DNA of 64,000 nt from Strongylocentrotus purpuratus (GCF_000002235.5 NW_022145549.1:496001-560000), one strand, 5' to 3'; counted from the first letter of the stretch, positions 34,101 through 49,100 are shown. Numbers and translations are program-made. The notes: generated from the letters alone by a model not told the origin.

Positions 34101-37100
34101 AGCACACTTCCATTTATCCTTTCAAATCAGAGGTAAACATGGTACATTTCAAAATCAAAGCCTGGACAGAAAACTACTTGTATATACTTCAAACTTCAAC
34201 CCTTAGCTAATGCAGACCTGCCAACCTCTAGAGTTCATTCTTTAGTCTCAAAAGTTGTATTTTACTGAAAAAAACAGTGTTTTTGTTACAGACACGGATC
34301 AATGCCTCTTACAGTTCCTACATATAGGAAGAAATTTTTGCATGGATCATTGGTTGAATATGCATGATTTTGTCATGACTGGTGTGTTCGATGAACCAAT
34401 AAACATCCCCAAATTACCCATGTGAGATGATCGTACGATACTTTACAGGACAGAACGGGCCTTTTATCATTGAAAATGTGTTGTTGTTTTTTTGAGGGGG
34501 GAGGGGGAATCATATTTTATTGAGAAAAAATGTACGAAATATGATCAAATCGTGCTGATTGGCAGGCCTGCTAATGTTGTAAGAATATCACTCAATGTCC
34601 ACAGAACTGATTGCATTATAAAATGTGAAAACTAAATCATTTTCTTAGCTCCAGAGAATTTTGGTCTGTGCGTTCCCTCAAACGAAGCCAGGATGATAAC
34701 ACCCAAGGTCTTTTGGAAGCCCATGGAGACATTATATCATAATGTGAAATGCAGCATACAAGAAAATCATTATTCCAAGCTACAGAGAATTTCACTAATA
34801 ATCAGTCCGACAGATTGGATGAATGCCAATAGCACCCAACACGAACAGTCAGGCCACAGTTGACTGCCCCTAATACACACATGTAATTTAGAAATGAGCA
34901 CATCAAGCGACTGGTTTGTAGCTGAGCCACTGAGTCATTACTGCTCCAATTATTCATTTATCTTTCCTTTGATGGGGTGGGACACTGTAACAGAAATGGC
35001 TGATTTCAACAGGGTTCCACCACTCATCTAAGGTATTATCCCACATATTGTAAAGCTTGCAAAATAGAAGAAGATGAATATAATAATAATAATATAGAAT
35101 ATTTATGAAGCGCATAATTGAAAATTTCTCTATGCGCTTTACAATCATGACAAATTTGAATATATAAACAACATTAATACAACAATAAATAACAAAGTAG
35201 ATAAGCAAATGACAAAAAATATTTATGGGAAAGTTAACCAATGCACCTATAATTACACCTAAGTAACACTATTTGACATTACATATAACAAATTTAACAA
35301 ACAGACACCCGTTATGTTGAATCAACCTCCCAACCAGCAACAGACAAAGCAGCTCTAGAAGACCCTCGAAAAACAGACAAGTTTTCAGGGATCTCCCAAA
35401 GCCGTCAGTGCTCCCAACAACTCAAAGCTGGTCAGGAAGTTGGTTCCACAAGACAGGGGCTGCCGTTGAAAAGGCACGTGAACCATACGTTTCGGTTGAT
35501 GTGGTAGGGACAGTCAGGAATTTTTTTTTTGAGGAGCGAAGATTTCTACAGGGTACGTAAGAACGAATAATTTCAAGAATCATTACCTTGTGACACAACA
35601 TAAGAACTTTATAAACAATTCTTGCTTTTACAGGTAACCAATATACACTTTCCTAGTTACTACATGTCCTAACATGTAGTAAGAAGCATAAAAATCCAAA
35701 CTGTCTGCAGGCTAAATTGCACAACAAATCAAGGGTTCAGTGACACAAAGACGGAACTCCATATTTTGCCAAAATGAGTATTTGATATTAAAATGTTTAG
35801 AAAAATGTGGGCTTTCAAGGAAATGCAAATACTTAACTCCACCCAACACCCCATTGAAGTGAATAGCTAGTGACTTAACTCCTTAAGGCCCAAGTGCTCA
35901 GTGACACATAAACCACTTTCTCTCAAAATGGAGTTACGTCTTTGTGTCACTGACCCCTTTAAAGCAGAGATTGACCAAATCTTGGTCTACTACTCACCTC
36001 TTCAGGTATTTCAGAGTCTGTGGTATCCTCATCTGCAAACCTTGAATCACTAGAACTACCCAGGTCATCAACCTCTACGAAGATCTAGCAGAAAAATATG
36101 ACACGTGTGTCAATTAGTACAAATGGAAGACGGGTATTCAGGTATTTTAGCCCGTCTGCACTAGTTTGGCCAGGGGGATTAGACCTCCCTGCAAGGTCAC
36201 TGACAGGTGGCTATCTCATCATATCAGCTCTCAATCAACATAAGAAAAAGAGGATCATGGGGACCAACAGGCACCGATAAGGTATTTTTTGCTATATACA
36301 TGTAGAAGGCGCAAGTAGCTATACGTAGTGCAGTGGGGCTTTAAATACTACACCTACCATCAGCACCTGATTACATAACAAGATTAGTCTCCGATTGCCA
36401 TTCTATTTTGATACCTTTCTGGTTTTCAAAGGGAATTTGATTTGATGACCTATGTTCAGCATGTATGAACAGATATTGTTTGGTTTTGAGACTTGCACTC
36501 TCTATGTTTCTAATGTGTGAAGTGTGTCCCCTACTTGTGACAATACAAGGCAGTGTACTTCGCACTTGTAGGTGTATGTGATGCTGATAGTCAGAGGAAG
36601 AAAAAAAAAGCTGGCAAAACATGTTAAGGGTGCTAAAATCCAGAAAATTTTAGTAAGCACGACTTTCACGACTTTTGCAAATCGTTAGTAACAACCATCT
36701 TCACTGAAAAATGAGAATGTTGTGATTCTTCACTTTTGCATCATAAAACTTGCATGAATCTAGACCACTTCTGAGTAAATATCCTAGCACATGAATGTTT
36801 AAAACTGGGGGGGGGGGGGGATTTCTCTAAGCCTTTTTTCAATGACAAATGACAAAAATCAGTGACGAATCTGCTGATAACCAATCAGAAGCAAAGATTT
36901 CAGTAGCTTATAACAAAAACTGTCATTTGTCACTGATAACAAGTTTTGTGAAACGCCCCCCAGGAGAGTTGAAATGCGTACCTCAGCCTCTGTTGTGGTG
37001 GAGTCTGACAATGCGTCATTGCTTTCTAGTTCTGACTCGGAATCCTCCACCTCGTACTCTACAGAGAAGCGCTCATCATCCATGAACCAGAGATCATCAG

Positions 37101-40100
37101 AGGTATCCGTCACAACGGCCGTCTCCTTACCCTGCAAACAGAGAGAGAGAAAGAGAGAGTTAACAAGAGGAAGTTGAGCATATTTCACTCTTCTTATGTT
37201 ACTCTATCCACCTTTCCTTCTTGCTCTTTCTTACAGCGCATAGAGACATGTTGTAAATATGCGCTATATAGGTAAGGTATATTATTAAGGAGCAAGTAGG
37301 AATGAAAGAGTGTGAAATTGCCCCAGAGAGTGGAGATTGTGTGCATATCATGCACAGAGAGAGAGAGAGAGAGAAACAAGAAGCAAGTATTAAAGCCTGT
37401 GTGCACTAGTTTGGCCAGGGGATTAGACCTCCCTGCAAGGTCACTGAAGGGTGGTTATATCATCAAATCAGCTCTCAATTAACATAAGAAAAAGGGGCGC
37501 ATAGGGGACCAACAAGCACCGATTAGGCATTGTTCATTATATAGAGGGAGCAAATAAATATAAGTAGTGCAGTGGGGCTTCAAAGGGATCCGGTAACTTT
37601 GTCTTAGATCCTTAAAAAAAATCCTTCATTTCGTCGCTGTTTTCACGAAGTGACGGTAGTGAAAAAAAATTGCATTCACTTTGCGTGACGATTTTCCTCA
37701 CTACCGTCACTTCGTGAAAACAAGGACGATTTAGCTCATGCTGCAATGATAATAAGAAACCTTTAGGTCATTCAGGAAGCCCATGACTTTTACAAGCCGA
37801 TCGTCTGTCTGATTATCAAGAAATTTATCATTGAAAATTGAAATCAAATTTTGTGTTTGCCAAACGGTTTTCATAACACTACAGTCTATTGTGGAGAACG
37901 AGTATGGTAAAACCGGTCACTCAAAGGTTTAGATAGATCGCGTGAGGGTTTGTATTCTAGACCCTACTGACCTGCACACTGTAGATTTCACTGCTCTGAG
38001 ACTTCACGTCTTCTCCGGCATCGTAGTATACGCAGTACCACGGCCGATCCTCCAGACTCCGTCCATCAGCCACATCTCCTCGACCTGACGACCTTTTTAG
38101 TGATGACTTCTGCGATGACCTCTTGGAGGATGACCTTTGACTTGCCTTCGAGGCTAGGGTCAGGCTGGACGACTCAGATCGAGAGCGAGATTTCCTGTCT
38201 GTGTAAGAGATTTATTTAAAAGAATTAATCGACTGAATAAAATACCAGTTCAAAAATACATGATCGGAGCACCTTCATCACAGAAAGTGTTATACATAAA
38301 ATGTACATAATATCAAACTTTTACAGAAAACATGCACATTCAGTGTACCATCATTGTAAAATATATGTATTAACCAAGTTTCCAGACAAAAATGAGCACA
38401 ATTTAATCAATACCAAAAGACAGAAAGAATGTCTAATGCTTTTTTTAGTCAATATATGACATTATAAATCAATGAAAGTATACTGAATATCTGTTTTTGT
38501 TTGTTTGTTTTCTTGTTGCTTTTCGTCTTGTTGCTGATGTTGTTGTACTGTATCTGTTTTTGTTTTCACTTCATTTCCTTGTTCATCATGATCTCTCAAC
38601 AGTGCACAAATAAAAATGTGAGACAAATGTTATTCTAGTTTATATAGGTTTTTTTCAGTTATAGGCCTATTGCACCTACTGCTTTTACATGTTGCTACAT
38701 TGGTCTTAGAAAAATATGAATCCATCCAAATTTTACCCTACAGACGTTTCCAAATGAATTCATAAACATAAGATTAAAGTCCCTAGGTCACCCAAGTCAA
38801 ATACTCGACTCATCTCCGGATGTTTTTCCTTCCTGCCTTACTGATAAAAACAATATGATAACATTGCAATTTGGACTACTCTTGGTAAATATTTGACAAT
38901 TGGAATTCATAAAAACAGATCGTCAACTATTGTGTATCTTGTTACACATCAGACAGTATGTATGTTGCAATCTATTGAAGCTGTTACTCTGCAAGTCATT
39001 GGCATTTGATGGCACTTAAAGAGAAGGTTGAGTTCTGGGAAGAGGTGAAAAATGTAATTTGTGAGCATTACTCATTCTTATTATGCAAGTGTGGAAGAAC
39101 ATCAGTTAAGACATGTTCCCTGAAAAGCATGGCTCTTCAAATGCCTTCATATTCTAAATATGCATGTAACATCGTAAAAATCGGGGGGGGGGGGGCGGCT
39201 TTTTACGCCACGTGTTCGTGTAGTCCCATATACATCTTTCTGTGCAAGTGTTTGTAACTTTACCAAGACTTGGCCAAATTTCTTATCATTTTGAGGATTC
39301 CAGAACCTTGCAATACACACAAATTCTTATATGCTAGATGATCAACCTTTTCTGGTCGGTTCCACACCATTTCTTTGACAATGCAATCACATGACCAGAA
39401 CTCAACTTCGTCTTTAATCAGTGAAAAAATAAATTGTTTTTCACATGAGCTCTTTTTGAATCTGCTATACACTGTATTTCTGGTACTAGAACCCCAGTGA
39501 TATTGATGGATTAGTAATAATAATAGAAATAGCTTCATTTATTTGTGTAAAACAATTGAGTTCCTAGACCTGCTAAAGAACATCTGCTGGATCTGAAACA
39601 TGTCTTACTGTGATAAAATGAATTAACTGTTTAACAATGGAGCTCTATCAAAGCTTAAAAGATGTTAAAAAATCATGCTCGGGAGATTTTGTCTTTAAAT
39701 AGGAATGTATTGTAAGTTTGGCTCTACAAAACTTTCAGATATTTTGCCCTATGAGTCCAATCCTCCTACATTTTGCTCTATTGGTAACACATGTACATAG
39801 ACGATGTCACCCCCTTCTGCTGAAGATAATCGTACATAGTTTTCATCAAATAATAAATCACAAAATTAGAGTATTACAAATTACAAAAGTCAAACACTCG
39901 ACTCCTCTTTGGATGTATTCTCTTCCTGCCTTACTGATAAAAGCAATATAATTTCTTTACAATTCCCATCACCCAATGCAAATATTGACAATGAAGTAAG
40001 ACTCATGCAATTGTTCCTACAACTGGTTCACTTGTTGAAAAGTTGTTTACTCGTCTTAGTAGCAAACTCAGAGCATGTGTATTTTGCAATTCAACCTATA

Positions 40101-43100
40101 TAACTTGATGAGTAATCTGCACGTTTACAATTTTGATCATGCTTGATCAAATTCAAAGATTCAAGTTGAAATATAATAATATTCCGCTTTTATATAGCGC
40201 TTAAAGGCACACTGTCCTACTTGTAGCTATTTGCTCCCTCTATATAGAAAACTTCCCCATCGGTGCCTGTTGGTCCCCCATGGTCCTCTTTTTCTTATGT
40301 TAAATGAGAGCTGAGTTAATGAGATAGCCACCTGTCACAGTGACCTCGCTGGCTCACTGGGTGGTCTAATCCCTTCTAGCTGAAGTAGTAAAGCCTGCCT
40401 GCAGTGTGTCTAAACGCTTTACAGATATGCTATTACCCCGGTCATCGGATTCAGTACTTGCCCGCACACACTGGGTGCACAATCTCCACTCCCTGGGGAG
40501 CATTCCAGCCTGGCATTACTTGATGCTCAAAAACTGTTTGACCAACAATGACGGTCGCATCCTACCAAAGATGAGAAGATCATACTACTTCTATCCTTAT
40601 TCAGACTATTTACAGAAAATGACAGCACATAGAGTGTGCAAAAAACAAGGTAAAGACGACAAAAATCACAATAGAATAATGCTTTACAGATTCACAAACC
40701 ACATGTAGTTTTACATATCACAGAAACTGACAAGAGCACCTACATTGTATGTTGTATAAATCTGCTAAATATTTCGCCTGATAAACTCATGACTCTTAAT
40801 GTATATTTCACTAGATGATTTCATTTCCTTGCCCTGGGCAATAATCGCACCCCAATTCATGCATACAAGATTAAAGTATCCAAAGTCACGTACAACAAAC
40901 ACTCAAGTCCGGATGTTTTTCATTCGTGCGGTTGTAATAAAACAATTAAACTTGACATTGCTTCAAGCAAATATTTGACAAGTGGGGCTCACAGTCACAC
41001 ATTTGTTCAAAAACTAGTTAATCTTTTGTATCATTCATTCATCCATGTATGTTGCAATTCAAACTTATACTTGATGAGTAATTTACACTTGATTAAAGTT
41101 GTAATGTTCTTTTTTTTAACCCTTTAGTCACTGAACCGCCCTAGACTGCCTGTGAACTTTGAAGCGGTTTAACAACAGTGTTTTATGATTTTCGAGGGCT
41201 CTTTTTGGCATTCCTGGGGCCCGCTCCCCCCCCCCCCCCCCAACTCCGTGAATGGAGGGATACCAAGCATGTTCCCAAAATATCCAGTAAAGAGGTACTT
41301 TTCACGCACCAAAGTCCGGCTGGTAGTACACAACAATCCGGCCCGTATTTACTTTACACATCGGACTTCGGGGGGGGGGGGTTTCAAAAGGAGGGAACAT
41401 GCATATGCGTACCCTAAATAAAAAGGAGTGGGGGGGCCGGTCCTGGGGCTAATACGCCCAGAGCCCCTGTGCATTTTTCTCCCCTGGAATTGATGTGAAT
41501 ATGACGCTTTCACAGTCGTTGAGTTTTGATGATAATAATAATGATAGGCAATTGTATTGCACCATGTATCTAGAAAATCTATTCTGAGGCACACACAAAA
41601 GTTGATGAGAAAAAGTGCCATATTCTTGTGGGTAGCCTTGCTAAAGAAGGTAGGGTTTCAACTCAGGTTTTATAATCTCTGATGATATAGTAGTTCTCTG
41701 CAAAGGTGCTTTGTTCCTTTAAAACAAAAGGGGGCTGCGGCCGAGAAAGCCCTTTTGACTCTTGTTCTTAGGATCTGAAGAACGTGATGTGATGATCTTA
41801 GACTACGAGAAGATGTAAGAGAAATAATTCGATCTGTAGCTTGGTGCGAGTCCATTTTCTTATGCTTGAGAATATTGAAAACATCACCAAGAAATTTTGA
41901 AAGAATCTGAGGATTCTAGAGTATTTAGCTTCTAGATGGTTACACCTAGTCCATAAAATCCAGGATAATCGAAAATTTCTGGGTTCCATTTAATTTCCCC
42001 TGCAGATTGCACAAAGTCAATAAACAAGTTTTCCCGCGCTGGGAGATCAATAAACAAGTTTTCCCGCGCTGGGAGATAAGAACCCATCTGAAGTATCATT
42101 AAACATGGTACAATGGGGTGAGAAGTCTAAGTACATCAAGCTATCAATTATTGACTATCAAATTACATTGCTTCCTGTGGGGAGCAGATAGCAAACAAGA
42201 CATTAGTTCAAATTCTACCTCTTTAAAAATGATTATCTATCATATCTAGAGAAATAAATGCTGTTTACATAAAAGTAATATGGGTTTGACTTTATGATAC
42301 TATTTTTGAGGCCTAGATTAATGACCTTGATGCCTGTCACGGTGATCCAACATTTTGATCCAGCGACATTTACTTCAGGTTTCCTTTCACTACACATAAA
42401 GGGTTGCAATTGGCTTTTAGTTTAGATTTAGGGTTATGGTTGCAGTTTAGTTTTTGGTTAGGTTTCAGGACATGTTTGAGTTTGGGCTACAGGTTAGGTT
42501 TAGGGCTAGGGTTCTGGTTGGGTATTGGATGAGGTTTAGGGTTTGGCTTGCAGTTTAGTTTTTGGTTAGATTTTAGGACATGGTTGTACTTGGGCTTCAA
42601 TTTGGGTTTAAGACTAAGATTGTGATTGGGTATTGAAAAAGGTTTAGGGTTATGGTTGCAGTTTAGTTTTTGGTTAGGTTTCAGGACATGATTGCATTTG
42701 GGTTCCAGTTTAGGTTTTGGGTTAGGGAACTGATTGGGTATAAATTACATGGACCTCATTGAACCTCAAACCGCTCAAGAAATTTGAATGATTTCTAATC
42801 AAGCATGACAACAGACTAAGGACAGGCTCTTGTGAACACAACCTTGGGAGTGTTTCAGTGTAGAGACATATGGGGGCATTTCACAAAGCCTGTTTTCAAT
42901 GACAAATGACAAAAATCAGTGACAAATCTGCTGATAACCAATCAGAAGCAAGGATTTCACTAGCTCAAACATGTACCTGCCAACATTTGAAAATAAGAAT
43001 TAGGAGTTTTCAGCACGGTATGCCTTCAAAAATAAGAAATCGCACTTTGCAGCGGCGGTGTAGCTGGCACTACGTGGTAAATGTGGACCAAAAAGCGAAT

Positions 43101-46100
43101 AAAAATACGCTGCTCGATCATGCAGCCATTCAACGAATGCAATACATGAACTCTCAAATCGTGGCACATGATAAAACAAGCTTAATTTGGCTTTAGCACA
43201 CACAAACTAAACTAAAACACCTTTAATTTTTTTTTTTTAAATCATAATTGTGAAAAATGAGAATATTCTGAATTTTCAGGTCCTAAAAATCCAGAAAATC
43301 AGAATATTTGGAAGGGTTGGCAGGTATGCTAGCTTATAAAAAAACTGTCATTTGTCACTGATGAAAAGTTTTGTGACCCCCCCCCCCCCCCCCCCCCCCC
43401 CCCAAACACCTGATATTGGATGACCATCATGTTTTTTCATGTTGCTTCTATATATTGTTCTTATTGTCTTCTTTTTTTTCTTTTTCTTTTTTTAAGCCTC
43501 TCACAATAAATCTTCTTTGTTGATGCTCAATGTTCATATTGTTGTTGTTGTTGTTTGGTTTGTAAATTACTTTCAGGGTATTCAACTTCCGAAGACCACC
43601 CCCAAAGGCTGCCACATGGACCTTAATGCAAACCAAGGTTGACCAAAGTTCTGCCAAGATGGTTGCATGCAGCATGACACCCTGCTTGTCATTAGGCCTG
43701 TCTTTATCAGCTCGAGATTGCCATAAATATCCCGCTATTTCAACTATCCCAATCGCAAATTATCAAGCTAATTTGTGTTTTCATCAGCCCGAAGTTGCAA
43801 TTAGCGGGATATTTGGTCGAGTTAATCATCCCAAGATATCTTGGGCTAGTTTGCAAAATATCCTGCTTATTTGTCCGGTGCATCTTAACCAGCCTGAAGA
43901 CTCGCACTATGCGCGAAAGCTAAGCAAAATATCTCAAGCTACAGCTTCAAGTTTCGAGCTGATGAAGACGCAATTTGTAACTTCAGGATTATTTCCAAAA
44001 TCAGAAATAGCGGGTTATTTGGCAATCTCTAGCTGATGAAGACAGGCCTATCAATATCATTTAAATGTGTCCATAAACACATGAGTAATACAGAACCCTG
44101 GCAAATATCTCATGAGCACAGATAGATAGGTGCTAAAAGATGTTTATTCTGATAAGAGAAAATGCATTGTATTCTTTTCCCATAAGAAATGCACACAAAT
44201 TTCCTGCATTTCCGAACAAATATTGATAAGGACCCTAAAATGATCTACACTACCTCCTCCAGGTTAATATGTTCAATAATAACTTTTGTTGCATGGAAGC
44301 ACTGTTTCCTGTATCGAACCACTAGTCAAATACAGAGAATGGGTCCTCTCCAGTATATAATGTTTACCAAGTATTTGAAAATATGATATCTTATCTTTTT
44401 TGTTGCCTAGTGTTTACTTAATCAACGTTGAGAACTTAAAGCCTGCTCATGGTACATATGTGTAAAAAATTAATATATAAGTGTATATCAGTCTAGCAAA
44501 CAATGGGCATTAGCACATGAATGCACACTATTTGGTATGGAATGATATCAAACATACTAAAATGCTGATCTCTGATTTTGATTACCCTAAATGTGATTTT
44601 TTTTTTTTTTCCTATTTATTTTGAAGCAAGCACGGTCTCGTACCTTTCTGAAGGAAATATTTTCATTATCTTGTCTTCCACTAATAATATTATCTTACAC
44701 CATGGACCCAACACTAGACCTACTTTTAGCCATGAACTCTATTGCAACCATAATCCTACCCCTATGACTATCCCTTCACCTCTATGACAGAACCACCCCC
44801 CCCCCCCCTTCCCCACCACACCCAGAAACAACAAAAACAAGCAAAACAAAATCAAACTAAATGCTAGGCAACACTGAATAGGATCTACCTATCACTTGAG
44901 AAGTGTGTATTCCCCAGAATATGAACACTTTCTCTTGCCCCCCTCCCCCCCCCCCCCAAAAAAAAAAAACTGACACCAGGGGAGCGTTTCACAAAACTTG
45001 TCATCAGTGACAAATGAAAATTGTTGTTTTAAGCTACTGAAATCCTTGCATCTGGTTGATTATCAGCAGTTTTGTCACTGGTTTTTGTCATTTGTCATTG
45101 AAAAAAGGCTTTGTGAAACAGGCCCCAGATGGTCCAGACCATCGAAAAATAAGACCTACCCATAACTTGTTTCTGATGTCTTCTCTTCGGATGCTTTTTC
45201 CTCCTAGGGAATTGGGTATTCCCCAGAAGCCCAAGGCTCTGACTACTCTCAGAGAGGGACCCTCCGTGGCAGTTTTCACTGGAAGAGGGGTGTGGTTTAG
45301 GGGGCGGAGTCACAGAGATCCCACCGTCTGGTTCATCAGTTCCTCCTGAAAAATACAATAGGGTGAATTTTAAAAAAGAAATGAAAAAGCAAATTCTGAA
45401 AAAATGCATTACAGGTACCGTAATACAAAGTTTTGGGAAATTTTGAAAATTGGGTGGATAGAGATTCTTTACAATGTTGATATATTTGGATGCCCCTGTT
45501 GATAAATTTCAAATAGGGCCTATGCCGTACAATGGTAACTGCGACCATGAAAATCTCAGAATATCATGTAGTTGTGATGTATACAATGTAATTTCCAAAC
45601 AGGAGTAGCTAATCGGTCGATTTTAGTCAAGAAACATTTTTTTTGTAGCTTAATTAATATCTTGACCTTCAGAGAGAGCCATACAACATAAAAGAGTTTA
45701 TTATTTACAATTTCATAACTTTAGACTTGATTTCAACCGCGACAACGATCACTGAATATTGTAGGATCGCATACCGGTATGCTTTTAACATGTTCATTTG
45801 AACCAAATTCATGACCCCATACCAAAACTTTGTATTACCTTTAAAGTCATTTACTTCCATCACAAAAGCTATTTATCTAAATACCTTCCCCTATATTTAT
45901 TCAATGTCAAATTAACTATAATCGTATCACATGTTGTTTCTCCAGTAGGTGCAATAATTGTACATATATAACTGTTCCAATATTTCAGTTTGCAAAGTAA
46001 ACATTTACAATTGAAATTCACAATGTCTCTGTGCTCTTTGGTAACTGTTGTACGTAGGGGTGTGGTGGTTGAGTGGATTTGTCACCGGACTGTGAATCAC

Positions 46101-49100
46101 AAGGTCCGCGGTTCAAGTTCCGCCGCGGCACTAATGTCCTTTGGCAAGACATTGGCCTACATTTGCCATTTGATCTACCCGGTAGGATGCGAAAACCAAA
46201 TGTGCTTAGATTAGAAAGTGTGCACTTGGAAAAATGACGCCTGGCTGGAATGCTCCCTAGGGAGTGGAGAATGTGCATACGTTGTATGCAGGTAAGCCTG
46301 AATCCGATGACCGGGGTAATATTATATATCTGTAAAGCGCTTTGAGAGGGCATGCGGTCCTGAAAAGCGCTATATAAGAACAAGCTTATTATCACTCACT
46401 TTTAGTCTTAGTAGCAACAAGTATTAAATACTGAGACCTTAAACCCTTAGAGAATACAGAGTTGTAATACAATCAATCAGCGGCATGACATTTTTATGAA
46501 TCTAGACTACTCTTGGAATTCACACAAGTTTCTGGTTTGACTGTAAAGTGCACTTCCTGCTATCTAGAAGTGCCTCAAAAAAAAAATCTTTGAGTAACCG
46601 GTTTTACCATACTCGTTTTCCCCAATAGACTGTAGTGTTATCAAAACCGTTAGGAAAGCAAAAAATGAAATTTTGATTCCCAATCGTAAATATATTGATA
46701 ATCAGACAGGCGGTCGGCTTGTAAAAGTCAAGGAATTCCTGACTGACCTGAAGGTTTATAATTATCATTGCAGCATGAGCTAAATCCAGTCACTTAAACA
46801 CAATCTAGCAACAAAAAGTATACAAAATCAGACACAAAGCAATCAACTGCCATACCTTCCCTTCCCTCTGATACTGTGTCCAGCATCGTCTCCATCACCT
46901 GGTGGTCGAAGACCCCCTTGCCGATCCCGTCTGCGACGTCAACCCCTGATGACATGACCTTGACCCCTGATTGGAAGGCAGATCTAGGTGTCGGCTGGGT
47001 GTAGAGGTGGGGCAGGGGGTGGTAGGGAGGTGCCGGAGCTATTTCATGGTCGTGCTGTAGATTAAAAGATAACAAACAATGAAAGACTGTAATACATAAG
47101 CTGATGCTACAGTCACAAATGTTCGTACGAACGATAACTTCGAACGAATCTCCGTTTTTCCATTGTCTTCCCAAATTTCCATTGTCTGAAAATCCTTCGT
47201 ACGGCGTTCGTAGCAGTTCGTAATGGCATTTGTGACCAAGGCTTAGAACATGTCAGGAGCGATGTGTGATCCAACTCTAATTCAACACCATTTTTTTTTT
47301 GCTTTGCTTGGTCATTATTTCTTTGCTTCAAAATTATTCATCTTACCTCTCAATTATTGTTAAACATAAACAGAGAACAACTGCAGCTACAGTCTCTACC
47401 TTCTCTACCTTCTGTTTGCAGCAAAAGATAAATGTACTAGTAGAAACCCTACTGGTTACCATTTCTCAGATCATAAATGCCTATCTTACCTCTTGATTAT
47501 TGCGAAAGCGATATATAAGTCTTCAAAAAGAAGACTGGGCATCAATTATTAGATAGCATAACATCCACCTTACCTCTTCATTATTGCGAAAGATAATACA
47601 ACTGTCTTCACTAAATAAGTACATTGTAATACATGTACAAGACAGGGTATCCTTTCTTGGATCACAGAATGTCAATCTTAGCTCATGGATAACACAAAAG
47701 ATTACATAACAGTCTTCCTAAACAAGACTAGTCATCAATTCTCAGACGATTAACTTCTATCTTACCTCTTGGTTATTGCGGAAGGTGATGTAACAATCTT
47801 TCATGGTTGCAGGCATGGATTGCATTCTTGGAATGGTGGGTAGCTCTGGGGGTTTGTCAAGGACCTTCATGTTCTCAAAGAGTAACCTCCTACGAAGAGA
47901 AGACAAGATAGTAAAACAAAGGGTTAGTATGTACATGTACATCTACAAAAGCTAAATGTACATGTATGTGTTTTCAACAGCTTTCACAGAAAAGCTCATA
48001 ACAAGATTTTTCAGGAATGACCTACAGAACATCTTTAGTTAAATTCACAAATTATTAGGTGGTCTGTCAATGACAGATCACCTATTGTTTTCGTCAGAAT
48101 TTTCTTTCTTTATTATTATTATTCTTTATTTTTATTTATTTCTCCCCACTTTTTTGTGTAAAGGATAACTCAAGATCGGTTTAGTCAATTTCTTTCAATT
48201 TTGACACGGTCATAGGTCATTGTCATGAGACGTGACAGCAACATTTTCAAGGTCATCAAGTCTTCATGACGTCATCCAGGCGCCATTTTGTGTTTTTTTT
48301 GGTACTTTTTACTCATGATCATATCTTCATAACGGAAAGGCATTTGTCATTCATATTTATCATGATTAAGGTCAATATCCGTCCGGTCAATTTCAGGTCA
48401 AAAAACGCGCGCGCATGCGTACGTCCGCCCGTCAGCGCGCGCGCGCAAAAAAAGAAAATGCTCCAAATCGTCTCAAATTATTTTTGCATACGTTTCAGGC
48501 CATTTTAAGCGTTTCTAAAAAAAACGCGCACACGAGCATGCGCGCGCGTTTTCGCGCGTACTGGTATTTTTCAACATAAAATCGCCAAATTTTCTCTGTC
48601 ATCATATTTGGCACATTTTTCCAAGCATTTTGATACCTTGTTCACCTTTTTCTGCCCAGTAATAACGGAATGAGCGTCCGTTTAAAATAATGTCCGTGCG
48701 TGCGAGCTCTTGTAATACATAGCATACAGGGGCAAAAACATGCCTATACAAAATCCATTGTAGCGCTTTAGGATGCAAAGTGAACCCAATTTCTTTTTCA
48801 TATTTTGATAGAATATGAATTGGAGATATGATTTCATGTCACATTTGACCCTCAATTAACTCATGACGTCATCATAATGGCCTCCGAACTCAAAATTTCA
48901 ATTTTCATATTATGACGTCAGCAGATTTTTGGAAAATTGATTGTATCTCTGTAAATGTTGATCAATTTTCTTTCAAATTTGGATATGTTCTACCTGAGAA
49001 TATTTTCTACAAATGCAGTCAGAACGATATTTCATTTTGACAAAGGCATCATGACGTATTTTTGCGATTAAAGGAGGCATGTCAATTTTTCACATTTTGC

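Noticed and set aside
36859-37188. 109-codon frame as a separate gene
   Set aside because: It is mdm2 exon 7 extended into introns on both sides.
42427-42740. Telomere end
   Set aside because: Words are degenerate, in a 108-bp higher-order unit, with ordinary sequence on both sides.
43626-44036. 136-codon plus-strand frame
   Set aside because: It coincides with a palindromic MITE and has no family motif.
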